Shown here one piece after another: positions 36,837 to 47,200 of a stretch of DNA of 64,000 nt (positions within the stretch are counted from its first letter, which is position 1; each line of letters begins with the position of its first letter). The notes below the pieces were generated by a model that saw nothing but the letters and a program-made list of their open reading frames with translations, made no database searches and was not told the DNA's origin. Source of the DNA: Nautilus pompilius (lineage: Eukaryota; Mollusca; Cephalopoda; Nautilida; Nautilidae); contig JACATO010000335.1 in the NCBI GenBank assembly GCA_018389105.1, forward strand, positions 62,001 through 126,000, written 5' to 3'. Made by a program: the position numbers and the translations under genes.

Positions 36837-37915
36837 TTAGAAACATTGTGATTTGGATTTCCTGCAGTGTTCCTGATCTGGTTGATCAGGGTAAAGTGTC
36901 CAGCAGTAGTCAGCCAGCATACTGTCATTCCAGAAGCCTTGGTACCCTTTCTCCATAGCACTAATGTCCTGGTGAAATCTTTCACCATGTTCATCAGACA
37001 CTGCTCCAAGGTTATCTGCGAAGAAATCCAGATGGGAGTCCAAGAAGTGAACTTTCAGTGACATGCGACAACCCATTGCTGAGTAACATTTCAGAAGATT
37101 TTTGATGCCATCCTTGTAGTCCATTGCCTTCTTTTTGTCCAAGAAATTCTCACAGATCCAATTGAAAGCATTCCAGGCAGGCAGTTCCAGTGCATCCAGT
37201 GTTGTCTTGAAGTTGACATCTTTGAGTACTTCTCTAATTTGGGGTCCGACAAAGATACCCTCTTTCAACTTCACCTGTGTGATTTTGGGAAACTTTTCTA
37301 CAATATACTCAAACCCTCTGGCATTTCTCTTCCCTAGTGTCTTTACAAACTGTTTCATCAGTCCAAGCTTTATGTGCAAAGGAGGCAATAGGACATTACA
37401 TGGATCTACAAGAGGTGTATTCTTGATGCTAGACAGTCCTGGCTGGTATGATGTTCTTGTCTGCCAGTTTGAGTTTGATTCCGAATAATGTCAGTCAGTT
37501 TCCCGACTATCCCATAGACACAAGAAACAACAGTATTTTGTGAAACCTGACTGCATTCCCATTAACATTCCAATGACTTTTAAATCTCCACATATTTCCA
37601 TGAGTATCTTTCATAGGCAATGGCATGAAGTAAAAGTTCCATATTCTCATGGTCTTTCGGCTCCCTCCATATCATTGGAATGGCAAAAGGCATGGACTTC
37701 TTCCTCTTATTGAACCAGTCATGTAAACCATTTGAGCAAGCTGAGCAGATAAAATGTGGTGCCCATAACTTGTCCTGATCTCCAAGAGGACAGTCAAAGT
37801 ATAGCTTATAAATCTTCTTGATCTCTGGTGTTATTGTACGTTTTTGAGCTTTCACAATAAATTGTCCACAGACATAACAAAAGACATCAGGAGAATTTCT
37901 ACACTGTCTTGACAT
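36837..37915 (-). pseudogene. Transposase-like gene of an uncharacterised animal family, internally deleted and frameshifted
   Basis: The gene reads from an ATG at 37915 down to a stop at 36837. The N-terminal part (about 112 residues, to 37580) has a cysteine-rich zinc-binding-like module, FCYVCG and later FICSACSNGL, and a conserved-looking block ending WREPKDH. The C-terminal part (36837-37388 and just upstream) contains PPLHIKLGLMK, KEGIFVGPQIR and a histidine/acid-rich block, HGERFHQDI, before a short basic tail. From memory, this order matches a recurrent family of 'uncharacterized' proteins in many invertebrate genomes; its location between terminal inverted repeats suggests a transposase. 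Three lesions are visible. A large piece of the middle is missing, with the junction near 37650 between REPKDH and ENMELLL. A single-base loss near 37598 shifts the frame before CGDLKVIGM. An in-frame TGA lies at 37491-37493. An in-frame ATG further upstream at 38017 adds 34 hydrophobic residues not typical of the family, so 37915 is preferred. Confidence 0.75.
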
Positions 37916-37970
37916 TGTTAATACTGTAAAACAAGTAAGGAAATAGATACAAACGGTTATACTTATATTG

Positions 37971-38095
37971 AATTTGAGATGATGAAATATTTCATCAGAC
38001 CAATTATGACTGGACAATTTGAGATGTTGAAATACCTATTTCATCAGACAAAACTTGATTGGTTAATTTAAGATGATGAAATATTGCATCTGAAC
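37971..38095. repeat. Three-unit subterminal tandem repeat with an 18-bp palindrome
   Basis: Three related units begin with AATTTGAGATG or AATTTAAGATG at 37971, 38016 and 38065, so spacing is 45 and 49 bp. Each continues with a GAAAT...CATC(A/T)GA block. The first unit contains the perfect palindrome TGATGAAATATTTCATCA at 37980-37997; the other two have imperfect versions. The array sits between the right inverted repeat and the start of the transposase-like gene. In many DNA transposons, repeated subterminal sites in this position bind the transposase or drive its promoter. That role is inferred here. Confidence 0.75.
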
Positions 38096-38338
38096 TATGC
38101 AGCAATGAATAATGTAGTTTGTTTTAAAGGTATGTTTCCATGATGTAAATGAAATACATGCATACACGTCATTAATTGGAATTTCTATATAATGCATGAG
38201 CTAAAACCAAAAAACTTCTCATCTTGAAAACTGTACGTGATGCCAAAAAACTAATTGTATATTTGAAATCAGCATTAAAAACTACACTAAGTACACCTTG
38301 ACATATGCTTGATGAAAAATACTTGTTGACCAGTGTTA

Positions 38339-39419
38339 TCAGCATATGATCAATTCTAAATATAAGCTTAAATATTTCAAAGGTGGTTTGGACTTTCAAG
38401 GTTTATTCTTAGTGTAACCCAGAATGTTATGGCTGATATGAGGATAATATAGTTGTGTTCCAGAGTTTTTATAAGACATTTATTTAAATCGTCATCTGTA
38501 GATGAGAAATTATGAAATATATAGTGCATTTTAAATTTGAATGTGATTATAAAAAATAACAATAATAATAATAATAATAACAATAATAATAATAATAAGG
38601 GAATATCATACAGATATATTGGCTTCTGTATTTAAGGTTATATTTCAAAAGTGTATCTGTGCACAAGTTTTGACACCAGGGTTTTAAACCAACTTACAAC
38701 TGTCTAACTAGAAATTTGCAGAATATAAAACAGTGTTAACCAAGAAACATGAATATTGATAGACTTGATGTTTGTTTGTGGCAGAGATTCAGATTATTTT
38801 GATTAGAGAGCAGGAGAATTATATACACTGCTCCCATAATTCCATACTGGAGAAAGTAGCTCCCACAACAACTGCTTTGTATGCCACTGTTCTTTTAGGT
38901 ATTTTATCATTGAATCATACATATTAGTAATCCTGTATATAGTTTTATTGTTTGTTTAATCAAGAATAACACACACATTTTTCAAAGTTAATAAGAAGGT
39001 ATACATATTCTGTGTTCGTGTTAGAATCCTGTTCACTATGCAGCTGAGGCATGAAGACCAATTTATATTAAAGATGTAGGTACCTTTGAAAAAGGTCCAG
39101 AGATTTTCTTATGCTAATTAGTAATATACTAATCCAGTTACTATTTATATTAGTTCAGATTTATAGATTCATTAAATAGAATGGTTTCATATGCTTTACA
39201 CATCAGTTTTACCTAGGTAACTTGCTTATTTGTTCCTTTATATTTCTGAGTATTAAAAAACTTTTTAAATATTCTTTAAAATCTTTATTTAATGAGTATG
39301 CATTTGTATAACAGCAGTGGGGAATAAGATTTGAACCAATTTAATTATAGGATCAGTTGTTAGTTATAATTTTTCTTGGAAAACTTTGTATCTTTTTGAG
39401 TCTAACAATCTCCCAGTAG
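38339..39419. other. CpG-poor non-coding DNA between two repeats
   Basis: AT-rich sequence with an AAT microsatellite and few CG dinucleotides. It probably belongs to the same repeat-rich island as its neighbours. Confidence 0.55.
38556..38598. repeat. AAT microsatellite
   Basis: About fourteen AAT units with two AAC interruptions, 220 bp beyond the right end of the 1.8-kb transposon. Confidence 0.95.
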
Positions 39420-39746
39420 AACTAGAAGGGGAATGTGTGGGTTATCACCCTTGGTGATTGAGCAAGTTAGCTCAATATGGTTAGGGGCCATCTTGAGCAC
39501 TGGTCAAGATGCTGGTCAGTCAAGAGTTGCCTGTGGAATACCCACTGCATGTACCAGAAACCCTGATAGAAGCCTTCATTTTCAAATGTGAGTAGAAATC
39601 AGAGCACTCAGGAAGAAACTCATGGTTGGCTGATAGAGCAGAGCAAGAGAGAACTGTGTCAGGGAGGTATGCCAAACCAAGCCAGTCTCAATTTGGATTT
39701 AAACTCAGGTCCTATAATAGTCCAATAGACAAACACCTGCCATCCT
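39420..39746. repeat. Dispersed repeat, copy B (SINE-like, structured)
   Basis: This copy shares CTTGAGCACTGGTCAAG and about 200 bp of diverged downstream sequence with a second locus near 4.57-4.78 kb, so it is a dispersed repeat. It contains three consecutive perfect hairpins at 39444-39511. On the minus strand, the T-arm-like GAGTTTAAATCC (39706-39695) and an A-box-like TGGCAGGTG (39742-39734) hint at a tRNA-derived SINE head, but their 36-bp separation is shorter than in tRNA. On the plus strand, TAGCTCAATATGG (39468-39480) also resembles an A box. The class is therefore inferred. No poly-A tail or target duplication is obvious. Confidence 0.6.
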
Positions 39747-40953
39747 GTTGTTAAAATTACTTATGCACATTTGGAAATTATCAGACCAATTCAAAAAAGT
39801 ATGGCATGCACTCATGGACCTATTAAATCAAGTATATAAAGCCTTGAAAAGGTCCAAAGCCAGCTTCCTTGAATCATCAATGGTACAAATAATTGCATTT
39901 TAAAGAGACTGCTTTAGCAATACAAATGTAGTTCATTGCAACATGGTTTTCCAGATGACAAAAGAAGTTTATCACTTGACAAAGAAAGAAGCCACCAGTG
40001 GTTTCAGTTGATAACTTGGCTAAAACCTTATGAACATCAATACCAGTCAAATATTCAGATTGTGTTACAGCCAACAAATTGTACATTCATGGGACTTTTT
40101 TGTCTGGTAGTATGTTGAAGCTAGATCCTTAAATGGTTTTACGAACATGCTGGATGCCTGCTTTTGGGGACAAAAGAGCCATATTGAAGTTTGTGAATCA
40201 TGCACACATCTGACTATACAAATGTAAAATTCTGATCTATGAAGTGAAGATTTCTGATCTTTCTGAATTTAATGGAAAAATTAAAGAATTTTTTAAAAAT
40301 TATTATTCTATTTCCAAGATCAGATTTATCATCAAACTAAATCTCATTATTTTATTTATTTATTCTTTTAAATTAAGAGAACCGAGAAACTTTTCAATCA
40401 ATAATAACTGTAAATGTGGAGCAAAATCAGCATAATAGTGGATGGAATTTTCAAGTACTGTTTATTAAATTAGAGGCACTATATGTAATAGCAAGAATCT
40501 AAATGAACAAAACAGATCTACATGGTATTATTGCAAGCCAGAAATGACAACTTTGAGGGAATAAGTCCTAACAGAAAATGAAAATCTCCTTCAACTATAA
40601 AACAATTTGACATAAAACTGTTGATTTGTTATTTGTAATAATGCATTTAGAAAAAATTTATACGTACAGACTCTTGTTCCTATGGTTAGATAAGTGTACA
40701 CTTAGTTTTGAAATTTGAAAACCGTTTGGAAGAGTCTGTCTACCTTATCTTGGTTACATCGACTCTGCATATTTGTTTAGGAATCAGGAAGCAGTCACTG
40801 AGCGAGACACACGCACCCTGACCTCTGACGATGCTGAGCAACTGCTCTGTACAGCAGAACAGACTTTGCTTTTAACTGATTAAACCAGACTTCCTTTGTC
40901 TTTCCATCAGTGCTTTATTGGTAATCCAGAGAAGTTTCTTTTGGTCGATTTGA

Positions 40954-40972
40954 GAAAAAAAAAAAAAAAAAA
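40954..40972. repeat. Poly-A run
   Basis: About eighteen consecutive A within the 40.7-41.1 kb CG-retaining block. Confidence 0.9.
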
Positions 40973-41183
40973 TAAACAACCTATTTTAAAAATCAAGACA
41001 GTTTCTTGTCGGAATCACTTTGATACTGACACTTCAGTCTCCAGAACCGGCTTGGCCACCATTCCAGAAAGAAACTCCTTTGCAAGCTCGCGTAGTCGGA
41101 CATCAAAAATTATAAGGTAAAAAGAAAAAGGGAAATTAATTAAACCACGAGGTTCAGCTTCAACTATTACGACACCCAGTTTT

Positions 41184-41205
41184 AAAAAAAAAAAAATTTT
41201 TTTTT
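41184..41205. repeat. A-tract/T-tract inverted junction
   Basis: Thirteen A followed directly by nine T, a stiff, nucleosome-disfavouring sequence. A similar A10T7 junction lies near 52609-52625. Confidence 0.85.
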
Positions 41206-44200
41206 CTTCTTCCTCAACGTTAGCTTTTATCAGTGCTGTTTGATGTTTGGAAAGGAAAGTTGATTTGCCTTCGAATTAAGCCGCAGATGGTGACATTTAA
41301 AGCCTACATCTTTAAGAAAAACGAAAAACATTGCGCTTTTATAAAACCATGTCATCGTCGGTTCCTGGAAATGAGAGGGTTCTTATAACGAATCATTTTG
41401 CTTTTCTCATTTCATATTTCAGTAAAAGAAAGAGAAAAAAACCGCTAAGAAAGAGTTTTTTTTTTTTTTGTTATTTGGAATCAATCCAATTTGTTGTAAC
41501 CTTTTACTTTCATATCGAGAGAATTTTGAATAATTAATGGGGAAAAAACAGGAAAAAAAAAAGTTTATTTTCAGAGGCACATTTTTGGTAATTGCATTGG
41601 TTTGTTTTGTTTGTTTACATGAGAAAATTTAAATAGGGATTTGATTTTTTTTCTTTTTGTTATGCCCATGCAAAATGACTTGAAATAAGAAGACAATTGT
41701 TTCCATGGTGTTAAGTTAATGACAAGTTAGGTATGGCGGTGTCTTGTGTACTAAATCAATAAAAACCTTTTTCTTTTTTTCTTCCTAGCCATACAGAACT
41801 CGCACACATTGATTTAAAAGATTTGTTTTACAACTTGCTCTTGGCGTTAGCTGTTTCTGCAGCGACATTTACAGTCTCTCCTATAGGTTACCTGCTTGAA
41901 TTCTCACCTTCCGTGCTTCAAGATGGCTTCCATCTTATTTGATTTCTTGCTTGAGTGTGCCACCAGGCCAAATGAATCAAGGGCAGGGGTTTTTGTTGTT
42001 GTTTTTGGCTCTTGAAATTTATTTTCAATGATACACAGTATAGATTTGAATGAGAACCAATGATGTAATTTTTGTTTGTTAAATAAGATGCGTTGCTGTT
42101 TTGGAAATAATCTACGGTATACGCTGATTTATTTCGTTGTTTAACATTTCCTGAAGCAGAGTGAAGCAGCAAAGATCTCATAAATTTTTGTTGTCGTGTG
42201 ATGTGGCCCCTATCACACATTTGTCAAGGTAAAACATGGCCATTGCAGAACAGGTTTCTTGTCTTTGTTTTAAGATGGCGTTTAAATTTATGGAGCTGGC
42301 ATAGTACAAGTGCATGGCATCGAAACAAGGAATAAAACAACAACCCATTAGGCTACAAAAATGTCACCAAGCCCAATCTTTGCTGCATAAGAGAAAATTT
42401 CATTTTTAATCCTTACAAATGCAGCATCCATAATGTCTGGCTTGTTCATTCACCACAGACTTCAGCCTGTATTTAATTGCTTAGACAAACAAAAGGGGGG
42501 TATTTAAATCTGCATTCCATGGTTTTCTCAGATATACTGGTCTCACTGCTCTGGTGTTCTGTAGCTGTAACACTTCCCCCATATATTGGGGTAACTATAA
42601 AGTTACTTTCTGTCAGCTCCCAGACCACAAATGGAAGTGTGTATGCACAAAGAGGGCTAGAATTGGCACCGTGATGAATGTGTTTCCATATTTGGCTACA
42701 GAGAGGGTTAGAGTTATCACCCAAATATATTATATGTATATATATTTTTTTTTTCCCTTTGTAGATAATCTTAAATGGCTATTATAAGGACACATGGAGA
42801 GAAAACTCTGTTTTAGAGGGTCTCAGCCTGGATAAACCTACCCCTCCTGCCATGTAATACAAAGGAGTTGGGTAGCCAGCTGCCCTTGCTAGGATGAGGA
42901 ACATGAACACAAAACACTGGTCTAAATAAGGCCTCATTTATAAACAGCTGTGGCGGCCGGTCAGTCGTGGAACCGACCCAGCTCCAAGCACACACATGCA
43001 ACTTCACACACACTTCCCCCTTTCGCATGACACAACAACAACAAAAAAAAAAGTAAGAGTTTTCTTAATTGTTGAATATAATGCCAGGGATTTCTGCTAA
43101 GAGAACTGTCTGAAATGACTCAAAGAAATGGGAAGAGTTGATTCTGTATATTCTCTTATATAACAACAACATTAACACCTTTGAGGTGAAATTCCATCAG
43201 TTACAGATATAGGCAACATCAGGTGAAATATGTAGCACCATGGTTATTACCAAAGGTATTCGCATTCTTCTGGGCCTGGTGTTTCATACTTCAGCAGGTG
43301 CATCAGCTGAATTCTATGTTTTTCACATAGACAGAGGTAAATGCTATTTTCATGTCACTATAGAGGCTTCCTGGAAATATTCACTCCTGCCACAAAGTAT
43401 TACTTTTTATCTAAGATGGGTGCCAAAGTAGTATTTAATTGAGTTTGCGCTTTGCTGTACTTATTTTCTGTTGTTACAGATGTTCATTGATAGGTCAAAT
43501 GGGAAACTGATTACAACAGTTAACCATATTGTAGTAGTTTATAGATGGAAACTTGTCACAATTATTAATTTTTACCAATATCTATGCATGGACTTTGCTT
43601 GCAACTTTATCTAACCAAGTAATTCTCATTGGTTTCATCCAACAACAAAATTTATTTTTTTTAAAGTTGGAAGTCTGGGAATAAAATGCATGTATTAAAT
43701 TCTTTCAGAATTTCCTTATCAATCACTAAGATGGAAGGCATTGTAAGATAACCTTAGAAACCCAGAATTCTTCATGGTGATGATGAATTATCATGTAGAG
43801 GGACAGAGAGAACTGAATTTTGGCATTTCTTTGGCAGAAATAAGTTTGTTTGCTCGCAGGGTAATATGACTTGTTTTACTGCTTGAAAATATTACATCAG
43901 CTATACATGATTAATTAAAAGCATAAAGTGACAGGAGGAAGACATCTTTGCTTTTCATACAAGATTCAACCTCTCAACTGTTTGTAATCTTTTTTTTTTT
44001 AGCTTGGTTTCAGTTTTATTTTTGAATTGATTGGTTTTAAAGAATACTGTGCAGATTTTGTTTTTCTAAACTCTTAAAATATAAATTGATCTATTTACAT
44101 ACCACCATCTTTTCTTTATATTGGCTATAATAAATCTGTTTTTTTTTTCCCCTCAAAGTAGCTATGAAGAGTTACCATACTGCCCTAAATCTTGACTCAT

Positions 44201-44270
44201 TATCTTATAGAGTATGCAGTTCAGACATGGAGCACACATTATTTTAAAAACACAGATATCTTGGAAATAG

Positions 44271-44288
44271 TTTTTTTTTTTTTTTTTT
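44271..44288. repeat. Poly-T run
   Basis: Eighteen consecutive T. Confidence 0.9.
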
Positions 44289-47200
44289 AGATATTCAGGT
44301 GTTTGTTTTCATAAAGTGGATGGTGCATTGTAGGTCATCTTGCCATCCATAGCTGGTTGGTGAGGTTGGTTTTCCTGCACCATACTGCCTCTGGCATCTT
44401 TGTACAAGATGCATCTCTAAAGGATGGTGTCTGCATTTCTGTGTTTGAAAGTTTGAAGGTTTTCCTGTATGGTGATAACATATGAGTGTTCAGTTCGAGC
44501 AAAGACTACAGATGCTTTTATTATTTAACCCTGTGCATGCTCCTGCCTACATTTGTGGCCCTTGCTTGATCACTCTTTAGAGTTTGAAATCATAAATGTG
44601 CCCTAAATGGAAGACTGTTAGTACTGAATTCATCTGATCATTAAGTATATTTCTATAATTATCTCACTTAAGCTGAAAACTATTGCAATGTTAATAACCA
44701 GTCAAAACTGTTAGTAAATCTTTTATTAATTTTAATTCACTATGAATAAGATTATTATGGCCTAAAAATGATTTCAGTGATGTGATTAAAGATTTAAAAT
44801 TTGTTTTTGTGAAGGAATTCCCAAAGACAGATGATATTCATATCACTATCTCAACTTTTCAGTAAGACACATTATTTTGTAATAATCATATAGGCCCTTA
44901 AAGTATTTTGCAGACCAGGTATTGAAAACAAGAAGTGTAAATGTTTTTTTTTAAAGATGCACCAGTTTCACACTTTTTTCCAAAAAGGGTTATATGTAAA
45001 TATTAAAATCTCTTTGAATTTTTAGCTAAATGGTTAGGGATATAGCAAATCACAAATTGGTAAAATTTAGTTTATCAGTCATCTTCCAATGTTCCATTCT
45101 CTCTCTCTCTGAAGGTTCTTCCCTTATCTCCTCTTTAGATTTTGCTTAAATTTATGGATTACAATTTGTTTTGGTCAGGCAGAACACTAAATGATGGGAC
45201 ACATGCTCATGACACCCCTGGTAGATACTAGGTTATACCCAGCTGAGATAGCATCACTTTAATGGTACCAGCTTCCAGATTTCATTTGAACCTCTAGTGG
45301 GTTCTACACAACTTAAATACTGCACGTTACAATGCAGTCTGCCTTAGAAATCCATGATTCCTTAACTCAGTTGAACTTGATTTTTTTACCTTTAATTTTT
45401 GTCCTCCTGAATTGTAATAAACCACATTGAGGTGGATCAGCATATCCACAGTAAGTGGAGGGGTCTCCTGACACTGGAGCCTTCTTGAGTATAAATTCCA
45501 GGTTTCTGGCTTAAACATAGAGGTGGAAGACAGCTAGATTTGCTATTGCATGCAGTAGTTATATTTTTAAAAGCAATCTAGGCTCTAAATCATTTCTTCT
45601 CTGGATTAAAGACCAGTCCAGATGTTATAATCAGACTTGGCCTCATCCAGATGTGCATGTTTTTATTGGTTTGCTGAATGCAGTCACATCCAGCAATAAG
45701 TCATTTATTCACTATACACGTAAATCTGGATGATAGAAGTCTAGGCTGTAAATAATCTTTGAGTGTATTGGAGGTGCATCATCTGTAATTGTTTTCGGTT
45801 TCTTTCATCTAAACTTTATGAAGCAGATATGACGCCGATATTTATTGCAAACTTTACAAACTGTGTGTGGTGAAAACAACTTGTTTGTAATTGTTTGGTT
45901 GAAAAGAGAGCTCTCATAATATCCTGCATACAAATGGATAAAATAACAGGCAACTTAGTAATTCATTGTATTTAATACAGCGTGCACTGTTATCCTTGCA
46001 TGTAAATAGGTTTTAAGCAAATGGAGGCCACCCTCTGTCATGCTAAGAAAGAAAAGGATTATGGAGTTATTGTTCGTGTATTGTGAAATACTAGAGGCAT
46101 TTGTAATTTGTAGGTAAAGTGAAATCAGACATGCCAAGCATCAAATAGACTGCTGAGATAAAATTTACCGGAGACTTACAGAGAAAATGTCAGTCTGAAA
46201 AATATGGCGTAGTTTCAACATCTTCATCTGGTCATTGCTCTGGTGTATACTTAATATGTACATATCAGTTGCATCCTCTGCTTTATAGTTAAATAGAACT
46301 TGCTTGCAATAGGCGTTGATAGATAGTGATCTGGTCTTGAATATAGGTGAAGTTGGTGGTGGAGCAGATTTGGTTTGTCGAAGCATTTATAAACTGGTCA
46401 CATTAAAAACATTTCCATTCCAGTCCTACTTTTGTTGATTACATGTGGGTGGTCACGAGTACTGTGGAATTCTGCCAACTTCTTCGTACTCAAAACCATA
46501 TTTTCTGCTGCAGATCTTTACTACCGTCTAGTGGCATCGAAATATATCACTTACCAAGCATGCTACTTAAAGGCTGATCAATTAATGGCACTTGCATGCA
46601 GATGTAATCGTTACCATGATCTAGAATCATGTCTCACTGCATTCCCAGGTGAAAAATATATTTGTAAAGTGGTTTATATCATAAATGGCTTCCATAGGAA
46701 GGCAAGAAATGAAAAGAGCAAATCTGGGCCTAAAAGATAGAGGAAGAAAACACCAGTGATGTTACATCTCTGGCCGAAGTCACACACACGAATGAATCTC
46801 TCTTCAGTATGGCGTGCAGTAAGCTGTTCAAAGAAAGTTTTGGCATCTCATCGAAATCTAGAGTTGCCCTTGATTGAGTGATGCCTAATATTTGGTCAGC
46901 TGATACATAAGCGACAAATAAGGATTATCCTTGGATAATATGTAGTGGTTGGTAAGCTTGGATGCAATAACCGTAGCAAAGATTTTTTCCCTAGCAGTAC
47001 AAAAGCAAAGCTATTTCCATAGCAACAGAATTGGCTGAGTGTTCTGTGAGCTTTTTTTTTGGATCTAGCTGAATGCACCCACCTTATTTAAGTTATCTAA
47101 AAACATACTAAGATGTCATGGAATAACTCAAATAGCATAAACGGCTCAGCACAATTCATCAATTCAAATGAAAAATAAATATGCCGAGAAAAAACAACAT

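Larger units (their letters stand above)
36536..38335 (-). mobile_element. 1.8-kb DNA transposon with terminal inverted repeats and TTA target duplication
   Basis: The two ends are perfect 13-bp inverted repeats: CACTGGTCAACAA at 36536-36548 and its reverse complement at 38323-38335. Each end is flanked directly by TTA (36533-36535 and 38336-38338), as expected for a 3-bp target duplication. Similarity continues inward: the sequence ATGCTGATTTCAAA lies about 70 bp from the left end and, inverted, about 60 bp from the right end (38262-38275), followed in both arms by a CACGTA-containing stretch. The minus strand carries a broken transposase-like gene. A 3-bp TTA/TAA duplication is known for PIF/Harbinger elements, but the encoded protein does not look like a Harbinger transposase, so the superfamily is left open. 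The orientation given is that of the gene. The element is probably non-autonomous because its gene is internally deleted. Confidence 0.8.
39747..42300. other. Non-coding DNA with a CG-retaining, exon-like patch
   Basis: From 39.75 to 40.7 kb the sequence is CpG-poor and anonymous. From about 40.72 to 41.12 kb CG content rises and a 54-codon stop-to-stop frame (40719-40883, no ATG) and a short downstream frame ending near a GTAAAA donor-like site are seen. No protein family is recognised, so no gene is called. Confidence 0.5.

Noticed and set aside
39468-39480. tRNA-type A box as evidence for a plus-strand tRNA gene
   Set aside because: No T-arm or B box follows at the right distance on the plus strand and no cloverleaf forms; it is treated only as part of the repeat.
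46432-46740. 102-codon plus-strand open frame in the CpG-poor island
   Set aside because: No recognised domain. The surroundings look like decayed repeat, but no family could be named.
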